From Prorocentrum cordatum (Eukaryota > Sar > Dinophyceae > Prorocentrales > Prorocentraceae): 64,000 bases of DNA. Below are positions 52,721-63,010 of this stretch, piece by piece. The DNA is taken from contig CAUYUJ010021052.1 of assembly GCA_963575745.1 (NCBI GenBank), positions 43,084 to 107,083 of the forward strand. The letters are read 5' to 3'. The translations under genes and the position numbers were made by a program. The notes beneath the pieces were generated by a model. The model did not search any database. It was not told the DNA's origin and saw only the letters and a list, made by a program, of their open reading frames with translations. Numbering within the stretch: the first letter of the stretch is position 1; the number at the start of each line of letters is the position of its first letter.

Positions 52721-52729
52721 CGTGCGCCC

Positions 52730-53095
52730 TGCCGGTGGTCTTGCTGGTGGTCGTGCTGGTGGTCTTCCTGGTGGTTCTGCTGGTGGTTGTGCTGGTGGTT
52801 GCGCTGGTGGTCGTGCTGGTGGTTGTGCTGGTGGTCGCGCTTGTGGAGGTGCTGGTGGCCGTGCTGGTGGTCGTGCTGGTGGTTGTGCTGGCCGTCGTGC
52901 TGGTGGATGTGCTGGCGGTTGTGCTGGTGGTTGGTAGTGGTTGTGCTGGTTGTCGTGCTGCTGGTTGTGCTGGTTGTCGTGCTGGTGGTTGGTGGTGCTG
53001 GCTGGTCGCGCTGGTGGTCGTGCTGGTGGCCCTGTTGGTGGTCCTGCTGGTGGTCGTGCTGGTGGTTGTGCTGGTGGTTGTGCCGGTGGCCTCCC
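52730..53095. repeat. 12-bp minisatellite, unit GTGCTGGTGGTC
   Basis: About 30 units of GTGCTGGTGGTY with GCCGTGCTGGTG and GTTGTGCTGGT variants. It is in register with triplets, giving Val/Leu, Cys/Trp or Gln/His/Asp runs. Confidence 0.92.
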
Positions 53096-53707
53096 CTTAT
53101 TCCGACCGCGCGCCCTTCCCCCGCCCCCCCCCCCTCCGTGCCCCCACCGCCCTCCCCGGACCCTCCTACCCTTATTCGGTATTCCGACCGTGGGCCCCCC
53201 CCCCCGCACTCCCTCCTCCGCGCCCCCCCCCGCCCTCCCCGGACCCTCCCCCCCATAGTCCGACCGCGCGCCCTCCCCCCCCCCCCCCCCTGCGCCCCCC
53301 CCTCTTGCCCCCGTGCCCCCCATCTTCCCGGGGCCCCCTTCCCTTTATTCCGACCGCGCGCCCCGCCCCCCCCGCCCCCTCCCCCCCGCGCCCCCCCCCC
53401 CCCCCCCGCCCTCCTCGAGCCCCCCTCCCCTTAGTCCGACCGCGCGCCCTCGCCCCGCACCCCCCCCCTGCGCTCCCCCCTCTCTCCGCGCCCCCACTGT
53501 TCCCGGAGCCCCCCTCCCCTTATTCCGACTGTGCGCCTTCCCCCCGCCCCTCTCCTCCGTGCCCCCCCCCGCCCTCCACAATGACTCAATGTGAATGCTA
53601 CTCCCCCTCTTCCGCCGATGGCGGCCTGGAAGTAGTGGACCCCCCCCCCGCGCATTGTTTTTTACACGCAGGATTCCCGGGAGTTGGGTTTTCGGTTGCG
53701 TTTTTGT

Positions 53708-53729
53708 TGTTGTTATATATTTATATTTG

Positions 53730-53766
<37 letters not shown>

Positions 53767-53770
53767 TTAA
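53708..53770. repeat. (TA)n(TG)n microsatellite
   Basis: TATATA followed directly by TGTGTG, about 60 bp. Confidence 0.95.
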
Positions 53771-53939
53771 ATGCTGCTCTCGCTGAGGCGCCGGCCTCAT
53801 TTCTGCTCCCGAATCGTTCCGAATCGTTCTCCCGCTGCAGCGTGGGCTTCATTTTCGGATCGGTGTTTGGCCTCCGTCGTTCAGGATGGCGTTCTCGCCC
53901 CAGCGCGGGTCCCTGTCTCGCGCGCCCATCCGCCCGCCA

Positions 53940-54029
53940 CCACCGCGCCGCACCACCGCCGCCACCACCGCGACAACCACCACCACCACCACCACAACCA
54001 CCACCAGCACCACCACAACCACCACCAGC

Positions 54030-54060
<31 letters not shown>

Positions 54061-54090
54061 CCACCACCACCACCACCACAACCACGCACA
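53940..54090. repeat. (CAC)n/(CCA)n microsatellite
   Basis: CAC triplets with AACCACCACCAG variants and a CACACGCACGCA tail. Reads as His, Thr or Val/Trp runs. Confidence 0.95.
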
Positions 54091-54572
54091 CACGCACGCA
54101 CGCACGCGCGCGCGCCACCACCCACTGCGCACGTGCGCGCGGAGCCACAGGTCCGCTACGACACGCGTCCGCGGATAGAGAAAATCAGCGCCATGGTAAA
54201 GGGGTGGGGGGGAGGTAGGACGTCGGATATGACGCGAGCGCACCTAGCTTGCCAGACCCCCCTTCCCTTATTCCGACCGTGCGCCCCCCCCCCGCCCCCC
54301 CCCTGCGCCCCCCTTCTTTCGCCCCCGCCCCCCCCGTCTTCCCGGCTCCCCCTCCCTCTTTATTCCGACCGTGCGCCGCCCCCCTGCCCCTCCCCATCCG
54401 CGCCCCCCCCCCGCCCTCCCCGGGCCGCGCGCTCCCCCCCCTCCCCCCGCTCTCCCTTGCGCCCCCCTCCTCTTGCCCAAGTCCTCTCCCCATCCCTCCC
54501 GCGCCCCCGCGCCCCCACCCCGTGGCTTCCTCCGCTCTCCCCGAGCCCCCCTCTCCTTACCTGCGCCCGCCG

Positions 54573-54672
54573 NNNNNNNNNNNNNNNNNNNNNNNNNNNN
54601 NNNNNNNNNNNNNNNNNNNNNNNNNNNNNNNNNNNNNNNNNNNNNNNNNNNNNNNNNNNNNNNNNNNNNNNN
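54573..54672. other. Assembly gap (100 N)
   Basis: Exactly 100 N, a placeholder of unknown true length between C-rich flanks. Frames drawn across it are meaningless. Confidence 0.99.
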
Positions 54673-54751
54673 ATTCCAACCGATCCGCGGCCTCCAACCT
54701 GTGCCCGTCCCGTGCCCCGCCTCCGACCGACCGCCCCCCCCCCCCCTGCCC

Positions 54752-55142
54752 CGCCCGCGACCCCCCCTCGCCCTCCTTCCTCGCACTCCTTTCCCTCATT
54801 ATCATACCTGCTGGTGTGATCTCGCACTGCGTTACTTCGACCGGCCGACCCTGCCTGGGATGTGTGCTGGACTGGGATGTGTGCTTGGACGTGTGCTGGG
54901 GCGCGCGCTGCCTTCGTGTGCTGGGATGCGTGCAGAGCTGCGCGCTGCCTCCGCGTGCTGGGATACGTGCCGGCGCGCGTGCTCTCCATGCCCTCCCGTC
55001 GCCCTCCCGCCCCCGCGCCCGCGCCTTCGCCCCGTGGCCCCCGTCTGCGAATTTCGACCGACCGACCGTGCCGCCCGTCTGCCCGACCGTGCCCTCCCGT
55101 CCCCCTGCCCCCTCCTTGTGCCCTTCCACCCAGTGGCCCCGT
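54752..55142. repeat. 401-bp tandem duplication, first copy
   Basis: Identical by reading to 55,153-55,543. Starts CGCCCGCGACCCCCCCTCGC, ends CACCCAGTGGCCCCGT. Contains several GGGATGTGTGCTGG or GGGATGCGTGC units. It lies 80 bp after the gap. Confidence 0.88.
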
Positions 55143-55152
55143 CCCTGCCTTC

Positions 55153-55543
55153 CGCCCGCGACCCCCCCTCGCCCTCCTTCCTCGCACTCCTTTCCCTCAT
55201 TATCATACCTGCTGGTGTGATCTCGCACTGCGTTACTTCGACCGGCCGACCCTGCCTGGGATGTGTGCTGGACTGGGATGTGTGCTTGGACGTGTGCTGG
55301 GGCGCGCGCTGCCTTCGTGTGCTGGGATGCGTGCAGAGCTGCGCGCTGCCTCCGCGTGCTGGGATACGTGCCGGCGCGCGTGCTCTCCATGCCCTCCCGT
55401 CGCCCTCCCGCCCCCGCGCCCGCGCCTTCGCCCCGTGGCCCCCGTCTGCGAATTTCGACCGACCGACCGTGCCGCCCGTCTGCCCGACCGTGCCCTCCCG
55501 TCCCCCTGCCCCCTCCTTGTGCCCTTCCACCCAGTGGCCCCGT
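55153..55543. repeat. 401-bp tandem duplication, second copy
   Basis: Offset of 401 bp from the first copy with no difference found. After it, related TTCGACCGACCG / TTATTCCGACCGGCCC units continue to about 55,800 as a looser ~95-bp array. Confidence 0.88.
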
Positions 55544-55819
55544 TTGGAATTTCGACCGACCGGCCGTGCCCCCGGTCTGCCCGACCGCGCCGTGCCGCCC
55601 CCCTGCCCCCCCCCCCCTCCGCGCCACTCCGCCCCGTGGCCCCCGCCTGCTTATTCCGACCGGCCCACTGCGCCCGCCCGTCTGACCGAGCGCGCCCTCC
55701 CGCCCCCCTGCTCCCCTTCCCCCTGTGGCCCCCCGTCTGCCTATTCCGACCGACGGACAACGCCCCCCCCCCCGCGCCGCCACCTCTGGCCCGTCGGCGC
55801 CCCATCTGCGCCCGAAGTT

Positions 55820-56977
55820 GCATGATCCTTGGCGCGCGTGCCTCTTGTATCGGGTGGGCGGTCGTGGTGCGCACCGCCTTGCGGCCGATTTTCCCCATCG
55901 ACGGTTTTGGCGCTCGCGCTGCAAGACTGCATCTGTCCAAGGACCCTTGGCCAAGGAGAACGTTTCTCTCTTGCCTTCCAGCCCTCCCAGAGCATTGTGC
56001 AAGGCTTGCGTGGAGGAGCCCGTTTTGCTCGGTGCATGGTCCATGTCGTTCCCCAGCAGATCTCGACGGCCCACGCGGGCACGTCGATGCGCATTTGGAT
56101 TGGCGACCTCTCCCAGCGGGCCCTGGGCTCTCGGAGAACCGCCGGGGCAAACATTTTCTGGGTTCTGAAGAACACTTGCAACGAGCTCGGCGAGGCAGGT
56201 CTCAAGGCATCGCCCAAGAGAGCGCCGATGTGCTCGAGGCCCGCTGATGGCAGACAATTTCCACAGCAGCTTGAACGAGTCGGCATTCATGTTTCAGCTG
56301 TTGTTCGGCAAGCCCCGCGCCTCGGGGCCGACCTCGGCAACGGCCGACCCGCTCGGAAGCTAGGATACAAACGGGGGGCCCAGGCTAGTGGGATGACGGC
56401 TCAGATTCGGCGTTTCGCTCGGGCTTCCAAGCAGCACCGCGCGATGGTGCGATTTGAGAGCGCGGGTGCACAAGCCGCCGGTTCCTATGGGCGCCATGTC
56501 TACGGGGCCTTCGGGTGCCGTCGTCAACTTGTTCGTCGGCGCCCCGGGGCCTCTCTCGGTGCTGAATCTGAGGGGAGATGCCTCGCGACCCTCTTAGACG
56601 TCGAGGTTCCTGGGGGTGTTCCTGGTCCTAAGTTCCCTCGCGAGGCCATGCGCCTCTGGCTTTGGGTTTGGTTCAGTGCTCCTGATATCCGCCCCATGGT
56701 CCGCCTTGCATGGCCTCGCAATAGCGAATCAGTTACGGCATATGTTTCGCAGTCAGATATTTCGTCAGGTTGGGGGCCCGTCGCCGCCATCATCGGGCAC
56801 TTTCTGGAGGTTGACTGGGGCCCCGAGGCCACCTACTTACGGGGTGCTCTTGAGTTCGCGTGGGTGTTCTCGGAGGCCGACTTCTCGGGCGACGAGGACT
56901 GTTCGGACATCCTCGACGACTTCCAATCTGCATTTCAAGCTATGCAGTGGCCCCGTGCTTCTGCCCGCTACTGTTGA
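55820..56977 (+). pseudogene. LINE-like RT, C-terminal part
   Basis: One frame is open (55,829-56,977). It reads QSIVQGLRGGARFARCMVHV, then MRIWIGDLSQRALGS, where the expected catalytic box (x-DD-L-S) reads IGDLS, with Gly at 56,102 in place of the first Asp. AGLKASPKRAPM, GIHVSAVVRQAPRLGADLGN and SYGRHVYGAFGCRRQLVRRR follow. The last part matches the thumb/connection region of the dinoflagellate element, continuing to GPVAAIIGHFLEVDWGPEAT. The long frame with conserved order supports homology, and the lost Asp supports inactivity. Confidence 0.75.
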
Positions 56978-56989
56978 GACGGGGTGGTA

Positions 56990-57420
56990 GGAGGGGTGGG
57001 CAATTGCAGCTATTGCAAGTTCATCCAGGGGCTCAGCCAATGTAAGAATTGCCATCGGCTCGCAGAGGTCATAGTCAACATTGTCATAGGAGTGCTCTTG
57101 CCACGTCAACGGGTAGCTGATGAGGCCAGGGCCAAGATCGACATGGAATGTCAAAGGTGCTGACACGCCGTTTCGCCGTTCCTGGACTTGCCAGCGCAAC
57201 AAAGACGCGAAGGCCTTCGTCGACCACGACTATTTGGCCCCGCGCGCGCATGCGTTGCACGAGAGCGAGGCGTGCGATATGTCGAGGAGGTTGCCCCCCA
57301 AGGAGCGGGCGGCGAGTCCTCGCCCCGCCGACGAGATAGCATGGCAATTCTTTATCGCGAACGGGGATGGCGACTTGCATTGTTCTTTCTTAGGTTACAT
57401 ACGGCAGTTCTGATTGGCCT
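56990..57420. other. Connector of the LINE-like element
   Basis: Between RT and RNase H. Only short frames are seen, such as TPFRRSWTCQRNKDAKAFVD and DEIAWQFFIANGDGDLHCSF. Probably decayed connector sequence. Confidence 0.4.
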
Positions 57421-57426
57421 CTCGTA

Positions 57427-58083
57427 GTCTTTGGAGACGCCTGTGGGGGGCCAGATGCTCGTGGGCCTCGTTTTCGACGCATTGGTTATCGGTATCGCAG
57501 TGCAAATTATGCAGTCTTTCGCCCTCCCCCCCCCCCCGATGCTGGGGCCGTCACGTTGGGGGCCCTTCCAGGACTTAGGCAGACGGTGCCTCGAGGCGAC
57601 CTCTATGGGCTCCTCTTGGCTATTACTTATAGTGCGGGCGCTCTTATCTATTTCACGGATGGCCCTGCTGTTGCTGATGGTTGGCATTCGGGGCTGCATC
57701 TAGAAACATCGGGGTGCAACGCGGGGATCTGGGGCATGATGAGACGGCGGCAGAAGGACACTCAACGTGACGGGTCACTCATTGTTGTTCTTCAGGTCGC
57801 GTACCATCTTACAGTATCAGAGACGGCGGAGAAAAGGCATGCCCTCGCATCTCGCGATAGGCAACGCGGGAGCGGGCGAGTTTGCTGGACAGGCCGCAGT
57901 TTCTGCCCGACTCCCCGCAGGTACTCGCAGCAGGATACGGGCGCTCGAAAAAGTCACGCTCTTTCTTCGGCGGCGCCTCCTCCGCGCGGGCCTCGAGGCC
58001 CTCGGCGCTGCAGCGGGCGCCGGCCCCCCCACTTCGAGGAGTTCTGCACGGGCGGGGCGCGTTTGAGACAGACCGCGATCTAG
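57427..58083 (+). pseudogene. LINE-like RNase H domain
   Basis: One frame gives VFGDACGGPDARGPRFRRIG (first catalytic Asp, codon 57,436), GALPGLRQTVPRGDLYGLLL (the usual Glu after QTVPRA is Asp here), ALIYFTDGPAVADGWHSG (third acidic residue present) and NAGIW, where NADLW is expected. After a frame change, GNAGAGEFAGQAAVSARLPA corresponds to the C-terminal GNxxADxxA motif. RNase H would remove template RNA. Two acidic residues remain, but the substitutions and frame change indicate decay. Confidence 0.75.
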
Positions 58084-58520
58084 ATGAAAGTGGTAAGAGT
58101 TGCCGCCATTGTAGGGGATCTGCCAACGACGCCACCCTCATCAGGTGGCGACGGTCCCCTTGTGTCGCTTTCACTCCTGGGGATGCTCATGTTTTCCATT
58201 GCCCTGTCGGTCAGCATTTACATATAGGGGGAGAGGGGGCTGGGTGAGTGACGCACATCGCATGGACTTTCATAATATCCTCAGCATATGGTTATGCAGT
58301 TGTTGCGGTTTCTATAGTAGTAGGGGCGCCGGTTCAGGTCTCCAGGGCCTTTGTAAGCATCGCCAGGTCATTACCGCTCGACGGGAATATCTTCGTCGGA
58401 TCTGTCTCGGCGAGTGGCCAAAGGCCTTGATTCGCTTTCAGCAGGCAGCCAGAGCTGCGAGGTAGTGTCTCTTTGGATCAGTCCGTGATGGCGCATTCTC
58501 ATTTTCCCTTTGGGGCATCC
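58084..58520. other. Likely 3' tail of the LINE-like element, then spacer
   Basis: A short + frame (58,145-58,465) ends RRICLGEWPKALIRFQQAAR. It may be the terminal pol codons or chance. No poly(A) or target duplication is visible. Confidence 0.35.
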
Positions 58521-59030
58521 CGGAGGCCACCAGAAACCAACCAGAGCGGCCTGACAGGGCCGAAGGCGCCCGAATATTGCTTCAAAGCGGCACAAGGGGC
58601 CCCGAAGACGTCGAAGGCTCCAAGATGCGCTCCGAGAGGGCCCCAGGAGGCCAAAATTGCTTCATCCCCAAGAGGGGCGGTGGTGCATGTCTATAATATG
58701 CGCATCTTGACAGCGTCCAGAACGGCTCACGAGGTCCCACAAATCGCTTCAAGCCAGCCCAAAAGGCCTTCAAGCGAGCCCCAGGACGGCCCAATAAAGC
58801 CCCAATGCGTTCCACGAGGCGCCCAAGACGGCCCAACAGGGCCCAGGAGGAGTCCATGAGCGGGAACTCCAACTTGCGTTTCGAGCCTTCCGCCACGACA
58901 GGGCCCCCGAGGCCGCAGCATTCACCCATATGGGGGCCTCCTCAATGGCCCCCAAACATCCCCCAAGAGGCCCCCACATGACCCACATGAGGCCACAAGA
59001 AGCTTCAACACTCGCTTCACGAGGCGCCCG
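58520..59030 (-). repeat. TCTTGGGGCC dispersed repeat, copy H (reverse)
   Basis: Plus-strand GGCCCCGAAGACGTCGAAGG, CCAAGATGCGCTCC, GGCCCCAGGAGGCCAAAATT and CCCAAGACGGCCCAACAGGG are reverse complements of family units. The AGGCCAAAATTGCTTCATCC to GTCTATAATATGCGCATC stretch (58,648-58,705) sits where core B would be. Confidence 0.65.
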
Positions 59031-59269
59031 AGAATCATGCCGAGAGATTCCGAAATATAGGTATCCAAGGATACCCTGGCCCAAAACTGGGGTGCGGTAG
59101 CGGTATGGGCCGAAGGGCGTAGATAAGCAAACACTTGGTTTGGGGACGGATCCATCCCTACGCAGCCATGTGTAGCGCAGGGCGCGGGTCTCTCTTCATA
59201 CATTGCGCGCCACAGGGCGATGCGGAAAGATTGTTGGTGCGGGGCACGCGTGCACGATTGAGCTGAATT

Positions 59270-59850
59270 CCTGAATTCTTTGTAGGGCGCGATCCGCGTG
59301 AAGCGTGTGCCGCATGATTCGGATACCCCCGCGCGAGCGCCCCCACTGAGGCCACAGGTGAACCTCCTCCAGGCACGACCCGTGCGATGCAGGTTCCGAG
59401 ATGGGCTGGGGCACGCCAGGTGAAGCTGCCCATTGGTGCCATAGGTGGGGTTCCTTCTAGGGCATGGTTCGCCTGACGGGTCTGCCGGCATGGGCGGGGG
59501 AGCGTTGTGCGCACCTTGTTTCTGGGCCTTTAGGTAGCGTTCCTTGTGGACACGATCCGCGTCATGCGGTGTGCCGCAATGGCCAGGGGGTTGCAGTGCG
59601 AACCTTGCCTTTGGGGCCGTACGTGGAGATCCGTGTGGGCCACGATCCGTGTGAGAGGTGTGCCGAAGCAGACGGGAGGGCGGGATGCGGATTTTGTCCC
59701 CAGGGCCGTTCGAGGAATCGAACTCCTTGCGGGCTGGAGCCCCCTGATGGGCGCGGTCCTTGTGGTGGGTGTGCCAGCAAGGGTGGGACATCGTGAACTA
59801 AGCCTGTCTGGGGCCGCAGGTGACCCTCCCTGAGGGGCACGACCCGTGCG
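59270..59850 (+). repeat. ~95-bp satellite, locus 3, about six copies
   Basis: Units have GCACGATCCGTGTGA (or GACCCGTGCGA), GGTGTGCCG, a variable block, GCATGCGRACYTTG-like text and TGGGGCCGYAGGTGRA. CACGATCC or CACGACCC occurs near 59,385, 59,551, 59,641 and 59,839, with more diverged copies between. Confidence 0.8.
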
Positions 59851-60369
59851 ATAATCGATGTCCGCCAATACCGAACATTTTTATATTACAACTAAGCTTG
59901 CTAGAACTTCAGCGCGCGAAACGCGCGCGTGGTTCTAGCACCGGCATCGATATGTGTATATATATATACATCGATGTAGGTGTGTATATATATGTGTATA
60001 TGTATAGATTAGGCATGTACTGAAATTTGTTAAGTTGGCATGCTTTGTTTGAGTGAAGTTGTACATGTATATGTGCACGTCCTGCTTGGTGAATTAACCT
60101 ATGTGTGGCGTACTGGGGCGCCACATGGCACCACGGCACCAACCATAAAGCACCATATGGCAACCTAGAGCGCCAGGGGCGCCCACGGGGTACCCCTGAG
60201 CCGAACCATTGTCCAAGGACGCCCACGGGGTTGCGACGAGCTGACAACCCTTTTCCATGGGGTACCATAGGACACCAGAGGCGCACAGGTGTGGCGACGA
60301 GAAAATACACAAAGTTTTCCGATTCGATGTAAGAGACCATGGTGCACGCACTGCTTTGGAGCATGGTCA
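59851..60369. other. Unassigned spacer with short (TA)n
   Basis: 59,955-60,010 holds TATATATATACATCG-type repeats. The rest is mixed and less GC-rich than average. No gene is recognised. Confidence 0.4.
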
Positions 60370-60910
60370 GCAATCTCCAGGAACGAGTTCCGTCTCATCA
60401 TCAAGAACGCCGATGTCTACAAGGTTCTCAAACGGTTTGGCGTAGAGATCGAGCATCTCGCGTCGATGGAGGAATCCACGCCGAGAATGTTTACCATTGC
60501 TTCCACCTGCTTGGGGACTTGCCCACGAGGATCTCGGATCCAGCCAAGACGCTGAAACAAAACCGCTTTGGGACTTCGGAAGGGGCTCACTCTTCATTAG
60601 GTCATGTCGTGATTGCTCCTCTAGCCCTCCTCGTACACCCTGGCCTTTGTGGTGCCCAAAAAGGGGCTTCGTTTCTTTTCTGCGTTCCCTATTTCAGCAG
60701 CCTGGCTGTAGCGCCCCATTCATGCGAGAAGTATCCGTCTTAAGCGCTCCGCGAGATCCTCGGGGGCAGGTTTCCAGATCGGTTGGCAGGGACACTTCTT
60801 GGCGTGTGAGGAGTCCCTGTACGCCCGCACAGAGCACATCGACTTCGACACCTTGCTCGAGGCGATCGGGCAGCTAAACGCATCAAAGGTCGCCACTGTC
60901 AGGGACATCA
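60370..60910 (+). pseudogene. Voltage-gated channel tail fragment (EF-hand region), second locus
   Basis: 60,372-60,470 reads ISRNEFRLIIKNADVYKVLK then RFGVEIEHLASMEE. This is the second half of the EF-hand and following helix of dinoflagellate voltage-gated cation channels. It begins just after a TCAG acceptor-like tetramer at 60,367-60,370. About 330 bp later in the same frame, 60,805-60,905 reads ESLYARTEHIDFDTLLEAIG then QLNASKVATVRDI, the conserved segment that follows in this family (usually QLRGSNxATVxDI). These look like two exons of one tail with an intron between. The channel body is absent here. The ISRxE motif is also present at 25.7 kb, so this is more likely a paralogue fragment than the end of that gene. 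Confidence 0.65.
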
Positions 60911-61131
60911 GCTGCGCGGCCGCGCGAATCCGCCGCCGCTCGCGGGCGGGAGCCTGGGAAAGGGGGTGTACTGGGGAGGGGCGGCGGACGGGAGAGGTTC
61001 CACGGAGCATTGCACCGAGGCCCCTCATGTTGGCACCCTCTTGCCTTTGGAAGGCAGAATGCATAGGGTCTGGCCTTGGTCAGCAGACAGGCTCCATTTC
61101 GGTCCGATCGATCAGTTTCGGCCATTTCGTC
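60911..61131. other. Unassigned spacer
   Basis: Mixed sequence after the channel exon. A C-run and GGGAGGGG patch lie near 60,970. Nothing is recognised. Confidence 0.35.
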
Positions 61132-61305
61132 TGATTCGATCCCGACGTCCCGACGATCCGATGCGGCCCGACTCTTGCATGGCGCCGTTCTGGCGCGGAC
61201 GATCCTATTCGATTCCGACTCCGTGTCGACTCGGCCCGATCCGATGCACATTTCGATTCGATCCGAGATCCCGGCATCGATGCGGACTGGTCCTGGCAGA
61301 TGGGC
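61132..61305. repeat. Dispersed repeat, partner of 8.84 kb
   Basis: Diverged copy of 8,843-9,010. Same block order including CGATCCGATGCGGCCCGA, TCGGCCCGATCCGATGCACA, TTTCGATTCGATCCGAG and GGACTGGTCCTGGCAG. Confidence 0.7.
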
Positions 61306-62560
61306 GCTCCCCAGGCTCGATGCCCCCGGAGGGCCACTCGCCCCCTCGGGAGGCGAGGCCAGCGAAGAGGCAGGGGCTCGACGTGCGCTGACCGCTGCAG
61401 GCGCGGTGGCGGATATTTCAGTCCCAGGACGTGCTGAAGAGGGCGCTGCACTCCATCGATCTTCGGCTGAGCTCGCCGCTCCGGCACAGGTCAAAGACAA
61501 CGTAGGGCAGCTGCGGATGAGGCAGGACGCTCTGTCGAACCGCGCGTTGAGGCACAAGCTTCCCGCGTGTCGCTCCTCCCTCCTCCTCATCCTCCTCCTC
61601 CTCATCCTTCCCTGTCGTTTCCCTCCCCGTCGTTTCCCTCTTCGTATTCCTCCTTCTCCCTCTCCCCATCCCGCCCGTTGAAAAATGGCAGCAGGAATGC
61701 GTGTGGTTGTGGCAGGTATCTTGGGATCCATATCAGTGTGGCCACCAAACCAGGACGCGATCATACATCTCGACGATAAGCAGACTATCGCGTCTTGTTG
61801 GATGGTTGGCCACATGAGCAGATGAAGTCCTTCCCGAGTCGCCGTGCCAGATGCCATCCGAGGATCCTGAAGACCCGATGGTCTCACGTGTTTTTAGGTG
61901 CCCAATCTTAGCTGTTCTAATACCAGTTTCCCGCCTGCGCCCTCAGTGGCCGCCCTGCGCGGGCATGCAGGCCTGCGCTGACCTGACCTGACATGAGCCT
62001 CCTGGCTGTCCCATATGCAGCGACAAATTTCATCTTCCATAGCCAAGTGCTTCCGCGATCAAGGGCTCGAATGGGTCCAGAACTAGCTGAAGACATGGGC
62101 TTCCCCGAACAGCGCTTCTCCCAGGACCTGCACAAGGTTTGCGAGAGGGCGTGCAGTGAGGTGGGAGTCGGTCTGGTCTCGTCAGCTTAATCCCAGGGCT
62201 GCCCAGACAGGGACACAGTCCAGCAGCTGGGCCGATACCTCCTGGTTTCCCCCGGTGGCAGAGATCACTCTCAGAGGAGGTGGAGGTTCCCGTCCTATCT
62301 TCTTGTCACTTGTCTCCTGTCGTCTTGTCCCATCGTTGCCTGTTGCCTCCCGTCTCTTGTTTGCATGTCGCGTTGTCGCCTCTGCGGTTTGTTCGTCTGA
62401 TCTCCACGTTTTCCTCGGTGCCTCCCTCGTGTCCTCCCCTCCTTCGCTCTTGGCTGACAAGTGGTCCAGAACAGGTGGCATTCGAGGTCCAACTACCATC
62501 GAGGACCGCACCAGGAGGGCGATCAAGCCAGTCCACTCAATCCTCTCCCTCCCCTCCCAC
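61306..62560. other. Unassigned sequence
   Basis: Contains a CTC-rich patch (61,565-61,660). Short frames such as 61,993-62,190 (+) have mixed composition but no recognised motif. Confidence 0.35.
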
Positions 62561-62563
62561 TGC

Positions 62564-62585
62564 TGCGTAGCCGTTTCGGCTCCAG
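62564..62585 (+). other. Spliced-leader-like 22-mer
   Basis: TGCGTAGCC, GTTTCGGCTCCAG. Compared without gaps to the dinoflagellate spliced leader (D, CCGTAGCC, ATTTT, GGCTCAAG), 18 of 22 positions agree, including the final AG. It fits a relic leader left by reintegration of a trans-spliced mRNA. No recognisable gene follows directly. Confidence 0.5.
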
Positions 62586-62639
62586 TTGGGCGGCGGGGGG
62601 TCCACGCGCAAGCTACCAGCGGCTCATCGCTCCATCTCC

Positions 62640-62760
62640 TCCTCCCCAACTCCCACCTCTCCTCCTCTTCGGCCTCCTCCTCGTCATCCCTCTCCTCCTC
62701 CTCCTCCTCCTCCTCCGCCTCCTCCTCCTCCTCCTCCTCCTCCTTCTCCTCCATCCGTCT
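62640..62760. repeat. (CTC)n pyrimidine tract
   Basis: Imperfect CTC/CTT array. Confidence 0.9.
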
Positions 62761-62789
62761 CTCACCCCGAGGCGTGTCGGAAGGGCGGG

Positions 62790-63010
62790 GCTTGCGTTTC
62801 GCTTGAGAGTTCTCCACCACTTATGACCCTGAAGCTGAGAAGTTGCAGGAACTTCACGGATGAAGCGCGGACCGTTTTCAAGACGTGGCTCTCGCCTTCT
62901 TGCCGCGCACGTTCGTCCTACACATTATGGCAAGAGCTCCACGGGTGGAGGGCGGTTCCTTTTCAAAGGGAGGTTCTCGCCTCAGCGGCGTGAACATTCG
63001 TTTTCAGAGT
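62790..63010. repeat. Dispersed repeat related to 63.77-63.99 kb
   Basis: TTGCGTTTCGCTTGAGAGTT, CCTGAAGCTGAGAAGTTGCA, CGGACCGTTTTCAAGACGTGG and TTCTCGCCTCAGCGGCG correspond in order to GTGCGTTTCGCCTGAGACTT, CCTGAAGCCTGACATGTGCA, GGGTCGTTTTCAAAATGTGG and TTCTCGCCTCAGCGCCG at 63,777-63,980. Both are internally repetitive. Confidence 0.6.

Larger units (their letters stand above)
53096..54572. repeat. C-rich block with ~85-bp TTATTCCGACCGCGCGCC units
   Basis: CTTATTCCGACCG(C/T)GCGCC occurs near 53,096, 53,182, 53,260, 53,343, 53,428, 53,518, 54,267 and 54,358, each followed by long C-rich text (CCCCCGCGCCCCCC). Embedded are a TA/TG tract (53,708-53,770) and a (CAC)n tract (53,940-54,090). 53,580-53,930 is unique-looking. 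The region is extremely C-rich and probably hard to sequence, consistent with the gap that follows. Confidence 0.8.
49560..58470 (+). mobile_element. Degenerate LINE-like retroelement (EN-RT-RNase H), split by repeats
   Basis: Fragments in correct order on one strand: charged N-terminal region (49.6-50.3 kb), endonuclease C-terminal half (50.7-51.0), RT start (51.9-52.69), RT second half (55.9-56.98) and RNase H (57.43-58.08). Between the RT pieces lies about 3.1 kb of C-rich repeats and an assembly gap. Stops, frame changes and lost catalytic residues in each domain show an old, dead copy. The family assignment rests on my recognition of the conserved dinoflagellate element text, not on a search. 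Termini and target duplication were not found. Confidence 0.75.

Noticed and set aside
59705-59735. Possible tRNA T-arm (GTTCGAGGAATCGAACTCC)
   Set aside because: It lies within a 95-bp satellite unit. No acceptor, D or anticodon arms fit around it and the stem pairing is imperfect.
23456-60910. A single channel gene spanning 37 kb
   Set aside because: Order and strand fit, but the EF-hand motif ISRxE occurs in both the 25.7- and 60.4-kb pieces. Two paralogous fragments are therefore simpler. Kept as a finding to test, not as a feature.
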